A DNA stretch of 64,000 nucleotides. Origin: Shewanella loihica PV-4 (GTDB taxonomy: Bacteria; Pseudomonadota; Gammaproteobacteria; Enterobacterales; Shewanellaceae). The notes beneath the pieces are model-generated. The model saw only the letters and a program-made list of their open reading frames with translations, made no database searches and was not told where the DNA came from. Both the position numbers and the translations under genes were made by a program. Where the stretch lies: assembly GCF_000016065.1 (NCBI RefSeq), contig NC_009092.1, positions 1,860,001 through 1,924,000 on the forward strand, written 5' to 3'. Shown here piece after piece: positions 18,861 to 26,173 of this stretch. Position 1 is the first letter of the stretch; each line of letters opens with the position of its first letter.

Positions 18861-19124
18861 TCCTCCATTCATCTCCTATTTGCCATATCTCATACAGTCA
18901 TTTCTGTGCTATTTCGACGCTATCGCTTTCACTTGATGGCTGCATATGTTGTATTGCGGCATTTTTACCTATTAGTTACTCGGATGGCAGTTGATTTGAC
19001 TATTTTGCGGATCTGATGTCGAGTTTTGCGCCAGTAACCGCTGTTTTGGTAAATTTTATCCACTCATTGTGTATTGATTTCCATAGAGTTTTAAAAATTG
19101 GTTAAAAAATGATCGATTTTTTGG
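18861..19124. other. Non-coding upstream region of the riboswitch promoter
   Basis: No gene seen. The stretch just before the promoter is A/T-rich (AAAAATTGGTTAAAAAATGATCG nearby, 19094-19116) and may act as an UP element. Confidence 0.5.
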
Positions 19125-19154
19125 TTGAGCTTCGCTTGAATTAATTGCTAGAAT
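19125..19154 (+). promoter_or_regulatory. Candidate sigma-70 promoter for the riboswitch-protease transcript
   Basis: TTGAGC (19125-19130), 18-bp spacer, TAGAAT (19149-19154). Transcription would start near 19161, about 50 nt before the conserved riboswitch core. Confidence 0.55.
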
Positions 19155-19199
19155 GCCCGTGTTCTCTGGGCTGTAGCAGCTTAGAGGTTTAGTTCGAAA

Positions 19200-19292
19200 G
19201 CACTCTCGAAACGGCAAGCATTAAGTAATTAATGTACGCAAAGCCACAGGCCCTAATTGCATAGCAAAAGGGTGGCTGGGTTACCGAATGAG
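19200..19292 (+). ncRNA. Cyclic-di-GMP-I (GEMM-I) riboswitch aptamer
   Basis: The core CGGCAAGC (19212-19219), then a 6-bp stem CATTAA/TTAATG closed by the GNRA tetraloop GTAA (19219-19234), the hallmark ACGCAAAGCCAC (19236-19247), a second arm with a CCTAA tetraloop-receptor-like element (19252-19256), and GTGGCTGGGTTACCGA (19272-19287) match the GEMM-I consensus closely in order and spacing. The guanine in CGGCAA equivalent to G20 of the Vibrio Vc2 aptamer is kept, pointing to c-di-GMP rather than cyclic GMP-AMP. It lies 68 nt upstream of the metalloprotease start on the same strand. Direction of control (on or off) cannot be read with certainty. Confidence 0.93.
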
Positions 19293-19316
19293 CGTTGATA
19301 GAGCCTAGTACTTGTA

Positions 19317-19359
19317 CTTGGAGCTTTCGAAGTGATGTTGACTTTGAGAGGTCCAAGCT
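19317..19359 (+). promoter_or_regulatory. Probable riboswitch expression platform (ribosome-binding-site hairpin)
   Basis: CTTGGA (19317-19322) can pair with TCCAAG (19352-19357), and AAGT with ACTT inside it. This encloses the ribosome binding site GAGAGG (19346-19351), eight bases before the ATG at 19360. No intrinsic terminator is seen between aptamer and gene, so translational control is the simpler model. Confidence 0.55.
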
Positions 19360-22300
19360 ATGAGTTCAGTTCATTGCGCAGCTGCGCGTACCGATTCTAC
19401 TTTCCTGAAAACCTTTGGTTTGGGCCTATTGGGCGCAGGCCTGTTGTCGGCGTCGGCTATCATGCCTGCAGATGCGGGCACTCATGGTGAACAAACCTCT
19501 GCGGCGGCCCAGGCTAAACGTGATGCCAAGCAACAGGCGCGTCTGACTCATAAGGCGGAACTTGAAACTCAGACGCTGCAACTTTCTGCAGTTGCAGCGC
19601 AATACCTGGATGCCACTAAGTCTAATGGTGCATCTCATGCCTCTGACGCCGCGCTTTACCAGCAACTTGAAGCGCTGGTGGCGGCTAGACAAGTAGAACA
19701 GCAATCACTCATCGCACTCGATCCTTTCAGTGTCGTTTCTTCTGTACTGCCAACGGCTAAGCGTCGTGGCATACCCGCCGAGATCCAAGCCAAACTAGCC
19801 CAGAAAAAGGCAATCAGCGGTGAGCTGGAAATGGTCTATGAAGATTTTGATGACGCAGGTGAAAATCGTCTGCAGTACATGGTGCGCACCGAAACTGGTC
19901 TGGTTAAATTTTTCTTGGCTTCAGGTAGTTCAAAAGCTCAGGCTAATCAATTACAACCCGGAGCAAAGGTTCGTGCAGAAGGTTGGCTATTTGGCGGCGA
20001 TGAGGCTGGCGATGCCTTAATTGGCGATCTCGAAGTGCTTGCCCTAACCGATGGCAACACAGTTTCCTCTTCGGGCACCGGCGCTGCGCTTTCTCTTACC
20101 GATACCACTGGTGAACAGCGCACCTTAGTACTGCTGGTTAATTTCCAAGACAATCCTCAACAGCCTTGGACTCTGGCCGAAGTACAACAGATGGTATTTG
20201 GCAAAGTCAATGATTTCTATCGCGAGGCCTCATACGGTCAAACTTGGTTAACTGGTGATGTTAAAGGTTATGTAACCCTGCCAATCAACAGTACTTGTGA
20301 CTATTTCGGCATGGACAGCTACGCGCAGCAGGCGGCCCGCGATAGCGGTATCGACGTCAGCCAGTATCAGCGCTTAGTCTATATGATGCCTCAAAACAGC
20401 AGCTGTGGCTGGCGTGGTCAGGGTACAGTGGGTGGTTCACCTTCGCGTGCTTGGATTAATGGTGAGCTAAATCTGATGACTATCGGTCACGAACTGGGTC
20501 ATAACCTGGGACTCAAGCACGCTAAAGAACTTAACTGCGGTAGCGGTTATCTCAGCGATGCTTGTGTCGAGATCACTTATGGCGACACCCTGGATATCAT
20601 GGGTAAGTCTGAGGGGCACTTTAACCTCTTCAATAAGGCGCGTTTAGGTTGGCTGAGTGAGTCTCGTGGTGAAATCGCAACAGCCGATGCCGATGGTACT
20701 TATCGTCTTGAGCCGTTAGTGGGTGATTCACAAGGTGGTGCTAAGGGATTAAAGGTACGTCGTGGTACCGATAGCCTGACTGGTGAGCCATTATGGTATT
20801 ACCTAGAGTATCGTCAAGCACAAGGTTTTGACAGCTTTATGGCTGGTAAAGCGGTTACTGAAGGCGTATTGGTACACCTAAATAGCAGTGCACAAGATAT
20901 CGAAAGCAGCCAGCTACTGGATATGACACCAAAGAGTTCACTCTATGACCTGGATGATGCGGCGCTTCAGGCAGGTTATAGCTATAGCGATGACACTGCT
21001 GGTGTAACTATTACCACAGAGTCGGTAGATAACGCTGGTGTTGACGTTACCGTGGCCTATTCAGGTGGCACATGTGTACAGGCTAATCCTACACTTGCGC
21101 TTTCTCAAAACAGTGATTGGGTTGCACCAGGTACAGCTGTTACTTATAGCGCAACTGTAACCAACAACGATAGCTTAGAGTGCGGTGATTCTCAGTTTAG
21201 TGTTAACGTTCAGGTACCCGCTAATTGGAGTGCCAGCAGTGCAAGCCTAAGCTTGGCACCCGGCGCCACAGCTAATGTGAGCTTTAGTGTCGTTTCGAGC
21301 GGCGATGCCAACGACGGTTTCTATGACCTAGATGTCACCGCGTACAATGCACAAGATAGCAATCTAGTGGCTACCGGACTGGTTAGCTATGTTGTTCAGG
21401 CTCCAGTTGCACAGTGTGTGTTAGCAGCGCCTCAGTTCGTACTGACCAACAACAGCAGCGGTGAGGTTGCACCCGGTACAGGCGTGGTTTACCAAGGCAC
21501 AGTGACTAATCTAGACAGTGATAGCTGCGATGCGAGCGACTTCAATTTGGCAGCCAATGTGCCAGCGGGTTGGTCGGCAACTGCGACTAAGGTGAATCTT
21601 GCTCCTGGCCAAAGCCAGAACGTCAGCCTAACGGTGACTTCTAGCCTAAGCGCAGCCGATGGACAATTTGATTTCAACCTGATTGCTAGCAATGGTCAAA
21701 ATGCGGGACTACAAAGCAGTGCGAATGCCAGCTATACGGTTCTTGATCCTGCAAAGCAATGCACTCTGGCTCAACCAAGTGTCAGCGTGAGCGGTGGAGC
21801 TGGCGAGTATGATGCGGGTAGCCTGGTACCCTATACAGTGACAGTGACAAACCAGAATGCTGACAGCTGTGCCGATGCCGTGTTTGTGATCAGCGCAACC
21901 GTACCTCAGGGCTGGAACGCCAACGGGGCGACCGTTAGCCTAGCAAGTGGTCAAAGTACGAGTGTCGTGGTGAGTGTTAGCTCTGCGCAGTCTGCGACAG
22001 CAGGTGCCTATGGTCTGGGCTTTAGCGCGGCAGATAAGAGCGACAATCAATATCAAGCAAGCGCACAGGCACAGTACAAGGTGGCTCAGCAAGCGAATAC
22101 AGCACCGGTTGCGGTAAACGACAGTGCATCGGTATCTAGCGGTTCATCAGTCATCATCGCGGTGCTGAGCAATGACAGTGACCCTGAAGGTGATACCTTA
22201 ACTGTGGTTAGCGTGACTCAAGGTAGCAAAGGTAGCGTAACCTTGCTGGCCGATGGTAGCGTGAAATATACACCGGGTAAGCGTTTCAAGGGTAGCGATA

Positions 22301-22428
22301 GCTTTAGTTATACCATTAGCGACGGTGAGCTAACTGCGACGGCGACAGTGACCATAGGTCAGAGCAGCGACAGCACTGGTGGCAATACCGGTGGCGGTAC
22401 TGGCGGCAAAGGTAACGGTAAGAAGTAA
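19360..22428 (+). CDS. Secreted zinc metalloprotease (gametolysin/M11-like) with three cysteine-bearing repeats
   Basis: A 1022-residue exported protein. Layout: N-terminal signal region (hydrophobic 19-37); a propeptide-like alanine/glutamine-rich part to about 240; a zincin domain with HELGHNLGLKH, giving H377, E378, H381 and H387 (HExxHxxGxxH), and a Met-turn candidate M414 in DIMGKS; three immunoglobulin-like repeats of about 114 residues starting at C572, C686 and C801, each with paired cysteines; a VCBS/cadherin-like domain (about 915-1000, APVAVNDSASV...NDSDPEGD); and a Gly-rich basic tail (GGNTGGGTGGKGNGKK) without a TM helix. It is probably a matrix- or surface-targeted protease. Assignment to M11 rather than M6 rests on the HExxHxxGxxH pattern. 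Control by the c-di-GMP aptamer upstream is predicted. Confidence 0.85.
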   Translation: MSSVHCAAARTDSTFLKTFGLGLLGAGLLSASAIMPADAGTHGEQTSAAAQAKRDAKQQARLTHKAELETQTLQLSAVAAQYLDATKSNGASHASDAALYQQLEALVAARQVEQQSLIALDPFSVVSSVLPTAKRRGIPAEIQAKLAQKKAISGELEMVYEDFDDAGENRLQYMVRTETGLVKFFLASGSSKAQANQLQPGAKVRAEGWLFGGDEAGDALIGDLEVLALTDGNTVSSSGTGAALSLTDTTGEQRTLVLLVNFQDNPQQPWTLAEVQQMVFGKVNDFYREASYGQTWLTGDVKGYVTLPINSTCDYFGMDSYAQQAARDSGIDVSQYQRLVYMMPQNSSCGWRGQGTVGGSPSRAWINGELNLMTIGHELGHNLGLKHAKELNCGSGYLSDACVEITYGDTLDIMGKSEGHFNLFNKARLGWLSESRGEIATADADGTYRLEPLVGDSQGGAKGLKVRRGTDSLTGEPLWYYLEYRQAQGFDSFMAGKAVTEGVLVHLNSSAQDIESSQLLDMTPKSSLYDLDDAALQAGYSYSDDTAGVTITTESVDNAGVDVTVAYSGGTCVQANPTLALSQNSDWVAPGTAVTYSATVTNNDSLECGDSQFSVNVQVPANWSASSASLSLAPGATANVSFSVVSSGDANDGFYDLDVTAYNAQDSNLVATGLVSYVVQAPVAQCVLAAPQFVLTNNSSGEVAPGTGVVYQGTVTNLDSDSCDASDFNLAANVPAGWSATATKVNLAPGQSQNVSLTVTSSLSAADGQFDFNLIASNGQNAGLQSSANASYTVLDPAKQCTLAQPSVSVSGGAGEYDAGSLVPYTVTVTNQNADSCADAVFVISATVPQGWNANGATVSLASGQSTSVVVSVSSAQSATAGAYGLGFSAADKSDNQYQASAQAQYKVAQQANTAPVAVNDSASVSSGSSVIIAVLSNDSDPEGDTLTVVSVTQGSKGSVTLLADGSVKYTPGKRFKGSDSFSYTISDGELTATATVTIGQSSDSTGGNTGGGTGGKGNGKK

Positions 22429-22445
22429 GCTATATCAATAATAAA

Positions 22446-22475
22446 AAGCCAAGGGCATCGCCCTTGGCTTTTTTT
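22446..22475. terminator. Bidirectional intrinsic terminator between convergent genes
   Basis: AAGCCAAGGGC and GCCCTTGGCTT form an 11-bp perfect stem with a 3-nt loop, flanked by A-runs on the left and seven T on the right. It can end both the protease transcript and the opposite gene. Confidence 0.92.
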
Positions 22476-22511
22476 GTGCGGAGGTATTACCGTTAAGTAT
22501 TTCTCACGCTA

Positions 22512-24800
22512 TTACTCAATTGCACCTACCTGGATGCTGACATCGGCGGTAGACTTGTCATTCTGGCTATTTGTCAGTTCAACCACTACGTCTTCTAAGA
22601 AGGCGATAGGATCTGTATTTTCAAGTCCTGGTTTGAGTTCTATTGTAAAGGCACATTCATAGTCCTCAGTGCCTGAACCTGTGTAGCCGAAGAGGTGATT
22701 AAAGCCACAAGCACCGTATGAGGTACCATTGTACATACCTCCTCCGTTGATAATCTTGAAGCCTGCTGTATCTGGTTCGGCGAAGACATCTAATATGCCT
22801 ATAGTAAGCTTAGTCAGATTGGCGTTGTTCACGTCAGCATTATGCATGCCTAGGACGACTAACATGGTTGCAGCAAAGTCCATATCCACAGCAGGAGCGG
22901 CCGGTGTAAAGGTCACTGTGGCATCATCGGAATCAGACACAGCTTGGCCATCTTCGTCGGTACCATCTATGGTGGCCACGTTGGTGTGGACATCGGTGCG
23001 GTAACCTTGAATTTGCAGCGTGATAGTACAGCTGGCGTTTTCACCAGGTAGAAGCACGAAGCCAGCTAATGGTGTATCTGCAATTGGGGCTCCATTCTTC
23101 ATATCGACCATACAGTCACCTGTCAGAACACCAAATATGTCATCTGTCAGTGTGGCAAAGGTTACTGAGTCAACGGTATTTTGACCGCCTACTTGATCGT
23201 CAACGCTGAACCAGAAGGTAAAGTCGACGTCGCGGTAGATATCTGGATTATCACCGGTTTCCAGCACAGAGGTTGGATTAGCAGTTTTCTCCAGAGTGAT
23301 CATAGATGGAATATCATTGATGATCACGGTGGCCGAATCGGCATTCATGGCTTCAGTATTTTCATCGTCGACCGCTTTGGCGGTTGCGGTGTTGGTATGA
23401 GAACCTGCGCCTGTGCCACTGATGAATTTATCGAAACTACATTCATAGTAGCCACCGAAGGCAATGGTTCCACCGGTCGCACAAGTACCTTGACCATTAA
23501 GATCGCCAAACTTGTCATCGTTCAGATAGGTCAGGGTTAGCGGTGAGTCATAGTCTGCAGCAGTATTGTCGACTCTAACTGTGTAGGTCACCCAAGCGCC
23601 TGATTCAGGAACTTGATCAGGAACTGCAGATTTATCGACTGTGATGCTAGGTGGTAGGTTCGTCACGTTCACCTGAAGCACGTTAGAACAGTGATCGCCA
23701 TCGACGCCGCCTATGGCTGCGCAGCTGCCACCATCCACAACGGGATCGTTGTTCTTATCTATCAACGCTAGCTTGATGATGTCGTTATACAGTTCAGGAC
23801 TCTGGTCGTCAGGCAGATCTCTGTCGACGATAGTGACAGTGAACTGACAGCTGTAGGAGCCGCTAGGTACTATCTCACCCCCGTTGGCAGGTTGACTACA
23901 GTTACTGGCGGTGAGGTATACACCATCAGCTGCACCTGCTGCACCGACACCATTCCAAAGATCCAGCATGGTTTCATAACTACCATCGGCGCCTTCGTCG
24001 ACTTTATCGTATAGATCGGTAATAAAGAGTGAAGTATAGGCGTTAGGGTTATCGAAGCTGAGTTTAAAGGTATAGGTGCCACCCGGTTCGGTGTGGGTGT
24101 CGGTTCCTATAAGCTCTTTAGTAATGGTTGGTGCATTAGGTTTAATAAATACATCTATGTCGAATGAGTCACAACGACACTTAGATGGGGTACCGGGCGC
24201 TGCAGGATCATCTTCGCTACAGTCTTCGCCAGTCTTGTTATGCCAGGCCATACAGTAGTTAAACTCTGCCTTGCCGGAATTATCATCGTCACGACAGAAG
24301 AGAGTGATCTCTTCATCGGCATATACGTGGGTTGGGTTGTAACCTGCTGCCTTACTGATATCGGCACAGGCATCTAGGCCTTCCTCCAGATCCACCCCTG
24401 GACCATCTGTTCGGCCGAGTAAGATTGAACATTCATTGTTAGGGTTAGCATCTTGAGCACTCCAGTTACCTTCGGGCAGGTAGACAGAGTAATCGTAACG
24501 TTCGTTTGCCGTGGTGGTAATGGTCACATCGGCGATGAAGGTGACTTCGTCACCCAGATTACATTCGACCTTGGCATTAGGATCGTTTGGATCTCGAATG
24601 TTGTCCACTTTACTGACGCGAACGTCATTAGCGGTACAGTTTAGGTTAAAGCCCGCTTGCTCAGCCATACAGGCCTGATCCATCTTTTGTGGGAAGAAGG
24701 AGGCGTTTGCGGTCGTGATGGTAGCGCCATAGAGGCTGGCGCCGCTTATGAGGACGATGCCCAACGCCCTGACAAGCCGGTTGCATTTAAATCGTTTCAT
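22512..24800 (-). CDS. Large secreted cysteine-rich protein with DUF11-like repeats
   Basis: A 762-residue protein with a signal peptide (RALGIVLISGASLYGATITTANA) and no TM segment after it. The body has repeated beta-sandwich units resembling DUF11/isopeptide-type adhesin domains, recognisable by PSITVDKSAVPDQVPESGAWVTYTV and PSMITLEKTANPTSVLETG, each ending in a T(A)T-V strand (DSATVIIND, DDATVTFT). About 20 cysteines, many near the N-terminus, suggest disulfides. I do not recognise a named family; a surface or matrix structural role is plausible. AAAGG lies eight bases before the ATG. Upstream are a sigma-54-type promoter and a palindrome. A DsbA-like gene is the next gene upstream on the same strand. 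It converges on the protease gene across a shared terminator. Confidence 0.7.
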   Translation of the reverse strand: MKRFKCNRLVRALGIVLISGASLYGATITTANASFFPQKMDQACMAEQAGFNLNCTANDVRVSKVDNIRDPNDPNAKVECNLGDEVTFIADVTITTTANERYDYSVYLPEGNWSAQDANPNNECSILLGRTDGPGVDLEEGLDACADISKAAGYNPTHVYADEEITLFCRDDDNSGKAEFNYCMAWHNKTGEDCSEDDPAAPGTPSKCRCDSFDIDVFIKPNAPTITKELIGTDTHTEPGGTYTFKLSFDNPNAYTSLFITDLYDKVDEGADGSYETMLDLWNGVGAAGAADGVYLTASNCSQPANGGEIVPSGSYSCQFTVTIVDRDLPDDQSPELYNDIIKLALIDKNNDPVVDGGSCAAIGGVDGDHCSNVLQVNVTNLPPSITVDKSAVPDQVPESGAWVTYTVRVDNTAADYDSPLTLTYLNDDKFGDLNGQGTCATGGTIAFGGYYECSFDKFISGTGAGSHTNTATAKAVDDENTEAMNADSATVIINDIPSMITLEKTANPTSVLETGDNPDIYRDVDFTFWFSVDDQVGGQNTVDSVTFATLTDDIFGVLTGDCMVDMKNGAPIADTPLAGFVLLPGENASCTITLQIQGYRTDVHTNVATIDGTDEDGQAVSDSDDATVTFTPAAPAVDMDFAATMLVVLGMHNADVNNANLTKLTIGILDVFAEPDTAGFKIINGGGMYNGTSYGACGFNHLFGYTGSGTEDYECAFTIELKPGLENTDPIAFLEDVVVELTNSQNDKSTADVSIQVGAIE

Positions 24801-24853
24801 AATATTGACCTTTATTAACCAGTTAATATGGATAAAACGTCTTGTTAGTTCAT

Positions 24854-24894
24854 CACTTTATGTCGGTGAAATTGGGCTCAATTTCGACAAAGTG
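24854..24894 (-). promoter_or_regulatory. Long leader hairpin before the secreted protein gene
   Basis: In the transcript of the minus strand, CACTTT-GTCG-AAATTG pairs with CAATTT-(CAC)-CGAC-(AT)-AAAGTG around the loop AGCC: sixteen base pairs with two small bulges. It sits 54 nt before the ATG, inside the leader expected from the sigma-54 promoter. It matches no riboswitch class I know. Confidence 0.5.
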
Positions 24895-25013
24895 CCTATT
24901 CGTTGTTGCTAGGTTATTACTACTATTTCGGCGTATGCCGCTTTTAGTGGCTGCATTGATGGCGAATAAAACAGTGCCTCATGGTGCAGCGTCCAAATCG
25001 ATGGCCTAATAAG

Positions 25014-25029
25014 AGCAAGCATTGGGCCA
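25014..25029 (-). promoter_or_regulatory. Sigma-54 (-24/-12) promoter for the secreted cysteine-rich protein
   Basis: On the minus strand the sequence reads TGGCCCAATGCTTGCT. It has GG and GC spaced by exactly ten bases and agrees with the RpoN consensus TGGCACG-N4-TTGCW at all positions except two in the -24 element. Transcription would start about 200 nt before the ATG at 24800. Confidence 0.75.
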
Positions 25030-25091
25030 GAAAGATAAGCTTTTGATAAATAGTGGATTACTTTGATTTTGGGGCGATTGGATTAGCTGGG

Positions 25092-25111
25092 GTGTTACAT
25101 ATGTGTAACAC
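25092..25111. promoter_or_regulatory. Perfect 20-bp palindrome, probable enhancer (UAS)
   Basis: GTGTTACATATGTGTAACAC is a perfect inverted repeat with 8-bp arms around TATG. Its centre lies about 75-85 bp upstream of the sigma-54 promoter, in the range where enhancer-binding proteins act. The Fis-type HTH activator encoded at 26174-27544 is the natural candidate to bind it. A weaker repeat GTCCA-N9-TGGAC follows at 25120-25138. Confidence 0.65.
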
Positions 25112-25288
25112 TGTGCGTTGTCCAAATGAAACCTGGACATGACGCTTGCTAAAGATGAGATTTTAATGATTGGCCAAGCTTATGGTGCTTTTGAAAAAAT
25201 GGTACTGGGTGAGGAAAGTAAAGCGCCGCCAAGTGATACTAGATAAATGCCTTTATAAAGGGCGTTGCGGCGCCAGATTTGAGATAGT

Positions 25289-25336
25289 TAAGTTAATTAA
25301 GAGTTAAGTTAATTAAGAGTTAAGTTAGTTGAGTTA
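25289..25336. repeat. 16-nt tandem repeat, about three copies
   Basis: TAAGTTAATTAAGAGT occurs twice exactly and once diverged, just downstream of the DsbA-like gene. No terminator hairpin is seen here. The remaining part of 24801-25351 holds the leader, promoter and palindrome listed separately and no gene. Confidence 0.8.
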
Positions 25337-25351
25337 GTCGAGTAAGTTCAG

Positions 25352-26140
25352 TTAATTCGTCTGGGTCGGTTTTTCTAAGGCGTCGATCACCGCTTTGAAA
25401 GTGTCATAGCTTTGTGCACCAACCACTAGCTTGGGCTCTATGAGTCGATTGTTTTCCAGTTTACCTATGAGGAAGCTTGGCGTACCACGAACGCCTATCG
25501 ATGAGCCATAGCCGATATCCTGCTCTATCTTGCTCATGATGGCTTGATCTTCCAGGCAGGCAGCGAATTTTGTCATGTCTAGCGAGAGCTGGGTGGCGGT
25601 ATCTTGGTAGAGTTTGTCCCCTAGTTGCCTCATGTTTTTAAACAGGGCGTCACGCATGGGCCAATAAGCGTCCTGTTGCAGGCTACAGTTGGCGGCTATG
25701 GCAGCGCCTTTAGCCTTAGGGTGAAAACCTAAGGGGAAGTCTCTGGCGATATATTTCACCTTGCCGGTGTCGATATAGTCGCTTTTGATCTTGGTGAAGG
25801 TGTTGTCCATGTATCGTTTGCAGTAGGGACATTGATAATCGGAAAACTCTATGATGGCGACCTGCGCCGTCGCCTCGCCTAAGGCCGGGAGCTTACCATC
25901 TTCGCCCGGATTTATTTGCGTTGGTAGGCTTCTATGCTGCGGTTCCTGACTCTTCATGGCAATGGTGTGTATCTCTTTCACCTGGCTGCCCATAATGGCC
26001 ACTTGCTGTTTTAATTGGCCCATCTCCTGTTTCAGGTAGGCGAGCTCCTTCTCTAACTTGTCGTCATTTTTTTGCTGACAGGCAGCAGTAAAAAACAGCA
26101 AAGATAGGCAGACTATCACTGTCGAATGAGTAGATGGCAT
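25352..26140 (-). CDS. DsbA-family thiol oxidoreductase, probable lipoprotein
   Basis: A 262-residue protein. I place the start at the ATG 26138-26140, which has GAGGA at good spacing; a GTG at 26164 in frame would add eight unlikely residues. The N-terminus is a lipoprotein-type signal (LSLLFFTAAC; Thr at -3 is slightly unusual), then a predicted coiled coil (about 20-60, LEKELAYLKQEMGQLKQQV), then a thioredoxin-fold DsbA domain with CPYC (FSDYQCPYCKRYM) and the cis-Pro loop GVRGTPSFLIG. It probably works in the periplasm as oxidase or isomerase. It lies 33 bp after the sigma-54 activator gene on the same strand, so the two probably form an operon. The cysteine-rich secreted protein next door is a possible client. 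Confidence 0.85.
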   Translation of the reverse strand: MPSTHSTVIVCLSLLFFTAACQQKNDDKLEKELAYLKQEMGQLKQQVAIMGSQVKEIHTIAMKSQEPQHRSLPTQINPGEDGKLPALGEATAQVAIIEFSDYQCPYCKRYMDNTFTKIKSDYIDTGKVKYIARDFPLGFHPKAKGAAIAANCSLQQDAYWPMRDALFKNMRQLGDKLYQDTATQLSLDMTKFAACLEDQAIMSKIEQDIGYGSSIGVRGTPSFLIGKLENNRLIEPKLVVGAQSYDTFKAVIDALEKPTQTN

Positions 26141-26173
26141 AAGTCGATCCTCGTTTGGTGCCACTGACCTTGT

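Noticed and set aside
25120..25138. GTCCA-N9-TGGAC inverted repeat next to the 20-bp palindrome
   Set aside because: Short arms and wide spacing; may be chance, so not annotated as a second enhancer site.
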